From positions 3,224,001 to 3,288,000 of the forward strand of contig OY969903.1 in NCBI GenBank assembly GCA_963704405.1: a DNA stretch of 64,000 nt. Reading direction: 5' to 3'. This stretch comes from MFD01213-c1 sp963704405 (lineage in GTDB: Bacteria > Planctomycetota > Phycisphaerae > Tepidisphaerales > Tepidisphaeraceae). The notes beneath the pieces were generated by a model. That model did no database searches, was not told the DNA's origin, and saw only the letters and a list, made by a program, of their open reading frames with translations. The first letter of the stretch is position 1, and each line of letters opens with the position of its first letter. Below are positions 53,648 through 63,400 of this stretch, one piece after another. A program made the translations under genes and the position numbers.

Positions 53648-55619
53648 TGGCTACCATCGCCTCCTGTCGTTTGATTGCCGCCACTTCTTGCCCCCCAACG
53701 TTTGAAATCCCCATTGTCCATATGACGCCGGATATGCTCATCATGGGGTAGAGGTTCGACATTGTCCAAAGTATTCGGTCCGCCGTCTGCTTTTGGAATC
53801 GTGTGCGATACATCTTGATTTCGGCCAGTGATCGGGTCTATTGGCCACGGCTTCCCATTGGCCTGTTCCCACTCCTTTCGAAGTTGCGCGTTTGTCTTAG
53901 AAGGTATCTTCTCTGCCGCCTCCGCGGCGGCTTCCTCTGCGGCCTTCCTCGCCGTCTGTTCCAGTGCATCTTTGGCTGCCTGCTCTGCCCCTTTCTCCAC
54001 AGACATCGTCAAACACCGCCGGCCTGCGTTCTCAAGCACGCCGACACCCGGCACCCAATCTGCCACTGAAAATATGCCGTGTGCAATCCACGACAGGCCG
54101 CCGCCCCAGCGGTCTGCCGCGTTTGCGTTCGGATCAAGCATTTTGTCGGCCCCTGCTCTTGCCGCGTTCCAATTATCGACCGGGTGCGGCCTCATCAAGT
54201 TCCACGTGCCTTTGGCTATATCAACAGGCGATGTCATCTGATCTGCGTCGTCATAATAATATATGGGATCGCCTGTCATCGGATCGATGCCGCCAAATAC
54301 CCGGCTCAGGCCAAAAGGATCGACGTAGAGCAAGGGACTGGACCCAAGGTATTCATACAAGCTCATCTGCTCCCAATAACCAAGGGGATCTCTCCCAAGG
54401 AACCGCCCGGTTTGCGGACTCAAATAGCGGCGGCGATCATAAACCAGCCCACTTTCCTCATCCTGCAAGAGCCCCTGATGCCCCACCTCGCAAATCCCAT
54501 AAGGCTGCGTCACGCTGCCACTGGTGACCACCTTCTGGCTGCTGTCCGTCGAAGCCATGCAGTACGGATCATTCGTGCCAGGACTAATGAACGTCATCCG
54601 CTGCCCATACGGGCCGTACTCATATCGCTCCTTCAACACGCCGCTGCTGTCGGCGACACCCAGGACATTGAAGTTGCTGTCCTGCATCGCCCAGTAATTC
54701 ACATCGCAGGTCTGTGTGACGTGTTGGTCGGGTCGCTGTTGATGGAGGTCTGAACCAGTTCATCAATGTAGCCTCTGCCCCACACAAACTGCTTGATCAC
54801 GAGGTTGCTGCCGTTCCGCTCCTCAATGACTCTGTTCTTGTCGAGGTAATAAGATACGTGCAATCCCACGATCCGGTATTGCTGACGGTCTTCGTGATCC
54901 TCCGCCCCAGTCCGTCATAGCTCATCGTAGATGAGACTTGGCCGGCATTGCTGCTGCCCGTGCCGTAGGCATGTGCCACCGCTGTCCCGATAGGCATGGG
55001 CCACCGTCTTCAATCTGTTCCACGCATCATAAGTGTAAGCCTGGATGCCATCGAACGTCTGGTTCCCGTTGGCGTCACTGCTCAGCGTGTTGCTTGCGTA
55101 CCCGCTGGAGTCCACGGCGAAGTCTTCCACCGCCTCCGTCTTGTCAAACGCACTGGTCGAACTGTTCCAACTCTTGATCGTCAGGTCGTCGATCACCGGT
55201 GAGTGCACGTTCACGCTGTCCCCCAGGTTCTCCTGCGGGCCGCAGTTGAACCCCATCCTCCCGCCGGTCATGTTCAGCCCCGTGAACAACGCCACATCCG
55301 TGCAGCCGCTCCAGTCGCTCTCGCTGGGCGTGCTCGTGTCGTTCACCAGCGTGTTCACCTTCACACTCGTCCCGTCGCAGGTCACCCGCACCCACAGCAC
55401 ATCCCCGTCCCCCGCCGACGTCACCTGGTTGCTGCTGGAGTCAAGGGGTCCATAATTGCCATATTTATCCATCGCACCCAAAACGCCGCAACCGTGGCTC
55501 AACTCCATCCACCCGGAATGCGAGTCGTCATCGGCATCATAGAGGAACCCCATCTCATCGCTATCCACAATTCCATCCGAGGCGACGCGGTAAGAGAACG
55601 TCGCCTGGAACTTCTGCAA
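53644..55619 (-). pseudogene. Orphan RHS tip with HNH-type nuclease toxin
   Basis: The region starts with MQKFQATFSYRVA, homologous to the inner part of the large RHS protein, and runs to the core end (RYLSPQTGRFLGRDPLGYWEQMSLYEYLGSSPLLYVDPFGL). It is cut by at least three breaks near 54715, 54862 and 54975. The 200 residues after DPFGL hold an Ala/Glu-rich helix and an HNH-like module (DVSHTIPKADGGPNTLDNVEPLPHDEHIRRH) that should cut nucleic acid. Without its N-terminus it cannot be delivered alone, but it can replace the tip of the main gene by recombination. The last frame (53644-54702) is intact and overlaps the immunity gene. Confidence 0.8.
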
Positions 55620-55622
55620 AGT

Positions 55623-55693
55623 CTCAACCCCGGCGGAAGAGGTTATTCACTTGTCAAAGAGCGGGCGCCATCGGTGCGCGACGAATGCGAAAA
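55623..55693. repeat. Cassette-junction repeat, copy 1
   Basis: The sequence, with its core CGGCGGAAGAGGTTATTCAC, closely matches 56931-57005. It lies between the SUKH immunity gene and the RHS orphan on the minus strand, so it marks where one cassette ends and the next begins. Flanking sequence differs completely on both sides. Confidence 0.75.
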
Positions 55694-55746
55694 TCATACA
55701 AATCAAGTTCTCTTTTGTCGATCCGGCTTAGCAGGAATTGCGACAG

Positions 55747-56160
55747 CTAACTTGCATGCAAATGCTTGCCAGATGCAATCACATCCAAAAATTGTGAAAA
55801 ATTTCCTGCAACCACCGATATTTCACTCAATGAGACTAACTCTGATGATATTATTCTTCCGGTTCTCTCAAACGAAAATACACTGCCTCCGCCATTAGAT
55901 CCAAATGGCAATAAATTTGACGAAATCTCGTCAAAACCAGCAGCCTTAAAATAAGTTGGGACATCGGCCATCGAGAATAAAATGAGGTAGCTCGATTGAT
56001 CCGACAAAAATCCCTCGCCACCATTAATTTCCGCCAAAACGTCTAAGTAATCTTGAGGCGGAGTAAACGGAAAATCCTTTAAGAGTAGGTTAATCAAAGA
56101 AGATGAAAGTCCAGGGCGCCAACGAAAACGAGTCGAAGCTTTTATGTCACGTGGAGTCAT
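55747..56160 (-). CDS. SUKH (SMI1/KNR4)-type immunity protein
   Basis: 137 residues. The domain matches the SUKH fold: PPQDYLDVLAEINGGEGFL near residue 35, then LILFSMADVPTYFKAAGF (the conserved element before the second strand) and LLPFGSNGGGSVFSFERTGRI. SUKH proteins neutralise nuclease toxins of polymorphic toxin systems. It follows the Hint-HNH tip gene by 9 nt on the same strand, so it should be that toxin's partner. Low GC. Confidence 0.82.
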   Translation of the reverse strand: MTPRDIKASTRFRWRPGLSSSLINLLLKDFPFTPPQDYLDVLAEINGGEGFLSDQSSYLILFSMADVPTYFKAAGFDEISSNLLPFGSNGGGSVFSFERTGRIISSELVSLSEISVVAGNFSQFLDVIASGKHLHAS

Positions 56161-56169
56161 CTTTACCTC

Positions 56170-56901
56170 TTATGGGCATGGCGTATGAGGTTCGATATCT
56201 CGTTGAAGTTTTGCGAATGCACGAGTATAGGGCAAATGGTCTTCCGGAGTAAGAGCGGCTTTGTTCGCTAAATCCACTGGATCACCGCCAAATTTTACCG
56301 GTTGGATCTCATGAATATCTAGGCCGTTTAAATCCCCTACGCTATCATGAACCATGCCATTAACCATGTTTTTAAGATTTAGTGCGTCCGTATACTCTGA
56401 TCCCTTTAATAAACGGAATGGACCTTCTGGCGGTGGAATTGCTCCGGGGCCGGTAGGATATCCTGCCCATGCCCAGCCACCGGGCGTAATACTAAAAGCT
56501 CCCGGATCTTCTGGGAAGATATATGCATTATGCACCAGCACCGGCACATTCCCGGCCAGCACATAGAAGGTATGCACGCCTTCCACTTCCAGATTATAGG
56601 TATCGCACTTCTGCTCCGTGATCTTCAGCGCCGTGACAGTAACGACCTTGCCTTCGCTGTTGACCAGCCGCTCGCCGACTTTCAGGTCCTTGGCAAACAC
56701 CCATCCCCGGTCCTTCGACCAGAAGGGATGCTCGCGGGTCGCCTGCACGGTGCCGACTTTTCCGGTGGATTCTTCCTTGACCGTGACCGTCGCCAGGTGC
56801 AGTGTGTGGTTCTTTAACAGAGCCGTCACCTTGTGAGACGTTGCCTTGCCATGATCGGGTTCATTGGCCAGCACATCGTCACCGGCTTTGATTTGCTCCA
56901 T
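56170..56901 (-). CDS. Orphan tip: truncated Hint domain with HNH-type toxin
   Basis: 243 residues. The N-terminal half is a Hint/intein-type autoprocessing domain: IKAGDDVLANEPDHGK, TVQATREHPFWSKDRGWVFAKDLKVGERL and YNLEVEGVHTFYVLAGNVPVLVHNA, whose HN end is the cleavage site. The first Hint strand with its catalytic Cys lies upstream of the start and is missing. After it comes a toxin domain ending LNGLDIHEIQPVKFGGDPVDLANKAALTPEDH, an HNH-type pattern found in secreted nucleases. The gene is a displaced cassette, since no RHS core precedes it. A SUKH immunity gene follows. Confidence 0.78.
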   Translation of the reverse strand: MEQIKAGDDVLANEPDHGKATSHKVTALLKNHTLHLATVTVKEESTGKVGTVQATREHPFWSKDRGWVFAKDLKVGERLVNSEGKVVTVTALKITEQKCDTYNLEVEGVHTFYVLAGNVPVLVHNAYIFPEDPGAFSITPGGWAWAGYPTGPGAIPPPEGPFRLLKGSEYTDALNLKNMVNGMVHDSVGDLNGLDIHEIQPVKFGGDPVDLANKAALTPEDHLPYTRAFAKLQRDIEPHTPCP

Positions 56902-56930
56902 TGCTTTCGTTGAGCCAGCCGCCTGAAAGC

Positions 56931-57005
56931 CTCAACCGCCGGCGGAAGAGGTTATTCACTTGTCAAAAGAGCAAGGCGCCACCGGTGCGCCTCGACGGCG
57001 AAAAA
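56931..57005. repeat. Cassette-junction repeat, copy 2
   Basis: Second copy of the sequence at 55623-55693, including GAGGTTATTCACTTGTCAAA. It precedes the Hint-HNH cassette on the minus strand, as copy 1 precedes the RHS orphan. Confidence 0.75.
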
Positions 57006-57163
57006 TAGCGCCAAACCAGCCGCTTTCCACCCATTCAAGTTCACTGCATTTACGATCATCACCCTATAATACACCACCAAGACCCGAACATCTTACGAAC
57101 AAAACGGCCGGCCAAGCTTCTGAGCCACTACACGCAGAACGGTGCGCAGAAGCAGCGGCGGTT

Positions 57164-57403
57164 TTACTTGCCCCGTATCGCAATAGACGTCATTCCAATG
57201 GCGAACAAGATAATGGGTGTTACGATTATCCAATCTGCTGCGTGCTGTCCACCAACGCGATGCCGCCCCAAGTACAGCCCGACCGCCATTGCGGACCAAA
57301 TTAACGAAGCGGCAATCCCCGCAATGATGCGAAACGCCATTCTCGCCTTTTTTGGCGACGATTCAGCAAATGCCTCATAATCAAGCTTGCGTGGCTCTTT
57401 CAT
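57164..57403 (-). CDS. Two-span membrane protein, putative immunity to the main RHS tip
   Basis: 79 residues with two transmembrane helices (AFRIIAGIAASLIWSAMAVGLYL and DWIIVTPIILFAIGMTSIAI) and a charged N-terminus (MKEPRKLDYEAFAESSPKKAR). It lies 46 nt after the main RHS stop on the same strand, the normal place of an immunity gene. A membrane location would fit a toxin acting in or across the membrane, but the tip looks like a peptidase, so the pairing is an inference from position only. Confidence 0.55.
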   Translation of the reverse strand: MKEPRKLDYEAFAESSPKKARMAFRIIAGIAASLIWSAMAVGLYLGRHRVGGQHAADWIIVTPIILFAIGMTSIAIRGK

Positions 57404-57449
57404 TTTCTACGTCGCCTAGATTCGCCGCTCTTAGCATCGAATGGCAAAT

Positions 57450-60400
57450 TCAGTTTCCAAAAATCCCCTGAATAATCTCCCACGCTTGCTGCCAACCAGA
57501 AGGCGGAGGAGCACCATTGATATAAGTGTGTGTACCTCCGTATCCAAACGTGACATTACTTGTGAACGCCGGGCGTCCGGCAGCGCCACTAATGCCGCTT
57601 ACGGGGTGATTTGGCAAGGATTTACTCATATCCTTCGCTAAGGAATCCGAATTGCAGCCTTGGAGCGATATTCCTCCGCCCGTGGTTAGGGCTCTATTCA
57701 AAAGAGCGGTCAGATCTTTGCCGTTTCCATCGAGAATCGGTGCCTTTTTACCTCCACCCATTTGAATGTTGTCCGTATTGTCGTTCATCTTTCCCCATTC
57801 CTTTCCCGGAAGCCAATGTCCTGGCATCAGAAGATTGAGAGGGAAACCACCATTAAACGGACCGTCTGAATCTCCGAAATACATTATTCCACCCGAGCCG
57901 TGGCCTGTAATGGAAATGTCTTCTACTGTACCCGGCGCTACGGTGTTTAACGCGTTTTCAAAGGCGGTGGCGGTGGGGTCAATCTGCCACGTAGTTCCGT
58001 CCCAGTAAGTAATAAGAATTGCTAGGCCTAACGGGTCAACGTTGAGGAACGGGTTCGACTGGACATACTCATACAGATTCATCGAGTCAAAGTAGCCAAT
58101 CCGGTCGCGGCTGAGGAACCGCCCAGTTGCAGGGTTGATGTACCGACTCCGATCATTCACCAACCCGCTCTCCTCGTCATGCAAGAGCCCCTGATGCCCC
58201 ACCTCACAGATGCCATAAGGCTGAGTCACGCTGCCGGAGGTGACCACCCTCTGGCTGCTGTCCGTCGAAGACATGCAATACGGATCATTCGTGCCAGGAC
58301 TAATGAACGTCGTCCGCTGCCCATACGGGCCGTACTCATATCGCTCCTTCAACACGCCGCTGCTGTCGGCAATACCCAGGACATTAAAGTTGGCATCCTG
58401 CATCGCCCAGTAGTTCACATCACAGGTCTGGTGGCTGGTGTTGGTGGGGTCAGAGTTGATGCTTGTCTGCACCAGTTCGTCAATGTACCGCCGTCCCCAC
58501 ACGAACTGCTTGAGGACGAGATTTGAACCGTTGCGCTCTTCAATGACACGATTCTTGTCCAAATAGTAATGATACGTGCAATCCCAACTCCCCGTGCCGC
58601 TCACCGTCTTGGTGATCCTTCTCCCCAATCCGTCATAGCTCATCGTAGATGAGACCTGGCCGGCGTTGCTGCTGCCTGTGCCATACGCATGAGCCACCGT
58701 CTTCAATCTGTTCCAGGCATCGTAGGTGTACGCCTGCAATCCATCATAGGTCTGGTTCCCGTTGGCATCGCTGCTCAGCGTGATGTTGCTGGCAGCGTAC
58801 CCGCTGCTATCGACATTAAAATCCTCCGTCGCTTCCGTCTTGTCGAACGCGGAGGTTGAACTGTTCCAGCTCTTGATCGTCAGATTCCCCAGCAGCACTC
58901 CATACCCTCCGTGGGCGCAAGGAACCCCATCCGCCCCCCGCGGCTGCGCACGGAAGTGGTGTTGAACACCTGCGTGGCGCTGCTCCAGTCGCTCTCACTG
59001 GGCGTAGTCCCGTCGCTCTTGACGATCTGCCACGCCTTGAGCGTTGTTCCGTCAAACTGCACGCGGTCCCACATCACCGCCGTGCCCCCGGCGCAGGTGG
59101 GGCGCTGGCCGAAGCGTAAAAGTAATTGACCGGCTGCCCGTTGATCACCTGGTATCCGAGGGAAGCGCCACCGGCCGGGTCGCTGTGCAGGTAGACCACG
59201 TCGTAGTCTTCAGCGTCCATGGCGTTGAACGCCAGCACCCCGTCGGTAAAGCCCCCGGCGGGACTGCTCTGGCTGAACGTCGCCTGGAACTTCTGCAATC
59301 TCAGGTTCTTCAGCAGCAGCGGCCAACTGTTGTACTGCCAGTTGTTCCACAGCAGCAGCCTGTTCGTGCCGCCGTCCACCGCGAACCCCCCTCCGTCCCA
59401 CCGCTCCAGCAGGCTTGCCATCGGCGAAAGGACCTGCGTCTGGACGGTGTCGAACGTGACGCCGGTGAGGGTGCTGTAGACGCCCACCTTGCCGCTGGGG
59501 CAGCCGTCGGTGTACCACGGCGCCCACGGAAACCCGATCATGCCCCGCACGGCAGGCGCCAGCAGGCCATACGCCGTCCCGGTGTTGACCGTGACCGAGG
59601 CCGAGAAGATCAGCGACTTCACGCCGTTGACGATGTGATACACCTTGATGTGCTGGTCCAGATCGTAGACCCGCACCCAGTAATCGTTGATGCTCTTGTA
59701 CCCGTAGACCAGGCCCGCCTGCCCGCTGGTTGCCCCCGATGGGAAGCTGATGTTTGCCCCGGCGAGGCTGGTGGGTCCGATGCCCGCGCCCCAGGTCAAT
59801 ACCGCCCGCGCTTCTTCCTCGGCGTGGCCGTTGAAGGTGTCGGTCGAAACCGCCGTGATCGACAGCACATGCGATGTTGTGTTGATCGAGAAGGCCGCGC
59901 CAGACCCGGCGGGCAGCTTCCAGTTGGACGTCGTGCTTGTCGTAAAGCCATCCGCTGCATTCAACTCCGGATTGGCTGCGGTTCCCTTGGCCGTGCGGGC
60001 CGTGTACTTGTTCGCTGCGTCCGGTGTGTTCTTGAAGTAGGAGCTCTTGGTCGCCGTCTGGTTCCCCAGCACATCCAGCGTCCAGTCATCGTGGCCCGTC
60101 TGCCAGAACGACTGGATCGCGCTGTTGTCAGAAGCGATCAATCCCCTGCTGTCGGCTGTCAGGCGGTTGAGGTTGTCATAGCCGTAGACATGCGAGGAGC
60201 CGTCGTAGATCGGGTCCTGATTGCCGCCAGGCGTCGTCACATTGGCCGCGTACAGCCGATTGGAGTCGCGGTCATACCCGTGGTTGATCTTAAAAGCATC
60301 GAACGCCGTGCTGTTGTAGTTCACCCAGTCCTGGCTGATCGTGCGGCCAAAGTTGTCCCACCCGCTGAAGCTGCCGCTGCTGCTCCCGGTGTAATCCAGC

Positions 60401-63400
60401 TTCAGCTTCGGCGTTGGATAGCTCCTGCGCTGCATCTGGTTCAGGCCAAGATAATCGTACGAAGCAATCACGTTGGCGTCGCTGGTTCCGCGGGTGGTGT
60501 TGGTGGCGATCGCCGACACCCGGCTCAGCACATCGGAGAGGCCCGAAGTGTCCCCCGCGTCGGCGTACAGGTAATCCACCACCCGGCCATTGGGATACGT
60601 CACCGATGTGGGCCGAAGCTGGTTGGCCGAGCCGTCGGCATACCCGTACTGCGTCTTGCGGCTGGTGCTGCTGTTCACCGCCCCGGAATGTTCCTGCTGG
60701 TCGCTCAGCAGTTGCCCAAAGCTGTTGTAGCTCAGCTTCACCTCGTTCAGCACGCTGCCGCTGCCCACAGCAGCGTTGTCATAGCTGCTGACATCGCTGA
60801 GCATCCCCCGCACCTCATAGCTGCGGCTGATCCGCTTCACCCCGTTGTCCACACCCGTGCCGAATGAAGTCACCCGGTCATTGACCAGCCGGCCCAGATC
60901 ATCGTAGTCGTAGTCGTGCACCGACTGGTTATTATCCTTACGCTCGCTCACTTCGCCAAGGGCGTTGTACTTCAATTCCACCCGGTTGTATCCGCCGCTG
61001 CCATCGGTGAAGACGTTGGCGCCGCTGCTCCAGGCCGCGGTGTTGGTGGAATCCGGATAGATGATTGCGCAGCAGCCTGGTACTGGCGACTGTGGAATCA
61101 CTGGTGCTGGTGCCATAGACATACGTCGTCGTCTGGTTGCCCGTGCCGGAGTTCACTGCCGTCAGCGTACTGACCAGACCGTCGGCTGTGTAGGTGTAAT
61201 TGGTCGTGCGGTTGAGGTGGCCGGTGCCATAGTCTTCAATCACCGAAGACGTGCGGCCGGCCTGGTCGTAGCTGGTCTGCGTCACCAGCCCGCGCGGATC
61301 GGTCAGTTGATACGGCATGCCTGCATCATCATAAGCGGTTGTCGTCACCAATACCGTGTCGGAAGATGCCGGCGCAGTACCTGGCCGCGTGAGTGAGGAA
61401 TCCCCATTGGTGCCGTAATCAGCGCTGGCGATCACCCGGCTGAGGCCGTCGTACCACGTGGCCGCATTCATCACTCGCGCCTTAGGCTGGCTGCCGGAGA
61501 TGCTGGTTAAAGCGCCGGTCCCCGTCGCATCGTTCAATCGCTCGCGCGTCAGGGACAGGATCACATTGCCCGCCTCATCGTAGCTGCGTTCCTGCTGGCG
61601 CAGCACGGTGTCGCCAGTGACCGTTGATGCATCAGCATAGGTGCCCGAGGAGCTTTCCGTAAGGTCATAAGAGGCATACTGCCGGGTCAGCCGGCCAAGG
61701 CCATCGTACACCGACTTGTTGAACATCTGGCCCGAGCCGCCGCTGTTGGTCTTGATCACATTGCCGGTTGGGTCATACCAGATATTACTGACCAGGCTGT
61801 TGCCGACGGTTCCCGTCGACGGATCGACGGCGAACGTGATGTTCTGATAAACGCGCCCCAGGTTGTCGTAGCTGGTCTGCGTGCGACCGACGAGCGTGCC
61901 GGTGGTGCTGGTGTTATGGCGATCGACCTGCGTGATGCGGTCAAGGTTGTCGTAGGTCATCACCTGGCACTGATCGAGCGGGCCGGTGGATGTGGTTCGG
62001 CGAAGTCTCCAGTCATAGGTGAAGTTCTGAACGCGCGTACCCGTGGAGGTTCCGTTGGGCCTGAGCGTGATGGTGTCCAGGTTTCCGTTGCAGCCGCAGG
62101 TGATGCCGTAGGTCAAGTCGGCGATATCAACGAGATTGCCGCTGCTGGTCCCCTGCTGAACTTCCGTTACCCGGCCCGCCAGGTCATAGGTAAGCTGCGT
62201 GAGGGTGCCCCCCGGCGTGGTCGTCTGCGTCTGCCGACCGACGGCGTCATAAACAAAATCAGTTTCGTCAAAGTTCGTGCCGGCGCTTCCCGAACCGCTG
62301 GATGGAATGAGCTTATACGTGCGGCGGTAGTCCATGACACCGTCGTTGGTGTAATGGTCCTGCTGCCACCGCTGGTAGTCGGACTGGTTAAATGTATCGC
62401 TGAGCGATAGCGCACCGCTCCCCGAGCTGCGCTTGGCCAGGATGGTGTCTTTCGTCCGCCCTTGCTTGTCCAGGTTCTGGATCTGGGCCGGACCCGCCAG
62501 CGTATACGTATACGTCCCGCTGCCCGTGGCATAACCATGCGCAGTGACGACCTGATCGCCGGTGATGGCTTCGCTGTAAGTGGTCCAGTCCGCCGTGCGC
62601 ACGGTCGTCGCGCTCCCGCTGACGACGGCGGTATGCGATGGTCCCAGCACCTGCGTCTGGCGGCCGAGGCTGTCATACGTGTAGTCCGTCACCAGATGCA
62701 GCCCCCCGCCGCTCGGGGTGGACCATCCCGACGGCACCCCGGACAACAAGCTGGTGTTTGCATCATCAATGCGCTGCGTCATCCGATTAAGCACGGTGTC
62801 ATACTGCATGTACGTGATGAACCCGCGCTCATCTTTTCGCCAGATGAGATTGCCGTAAGCATCAAAACGCTCATCAACCTGGGTCGCGGTATCAGAGCCA
62901 TTCTGATCGCCGGTGACAACTGGCCGGGTCGTCGCACGGCTCAGGGGCACAGGGCTGTTTGACGGCCATGTATAAGAATACGTCGTGGCAACGCTTGTGC
63001 TGGCATCAGGATAAGAAACATCCTGTTGCAACTGATATGTCGGAATCAGTACGCTTGTCGCAGGGGCCGTAAAGCTGCCCGTTACATAATGATAATCATG
63101 CAGCGGCACATCACCCACCGACGTGTTGTTCTTGCCGTTGCGGAGGCCCTGGCTGATAAGAAATCCCTCAGGTCCATTGCTCGGAATAATCCCATCAGAA
63201 TATTTATTGTATCCAATGTACCCCGATGTATCTTTTAAGTGGGTGTAGGTGCCCGAAGAATCAGTCAGCAGCCCAGGCTGGCTCTCGCTATATCCATCAA
63301 TCGCCGAGTCCAGGGCATGCAATATCCCCCGGCCCATTGCATCGTATTGCAGAAATTCCTTGCGCCCGTCAGCCCACAGCGCCAGCATGATCTGGCCCCA

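Noticed and set aside
59044..60867. A 607-codon open frame on the plus strand opposite the RHS gene
   Set aside because: It is antisense to clear RHS/YD-repeat sequence, has no domain and is rich in Arg, Val and His, as expected for a reversed frame in GC-rich DNA.
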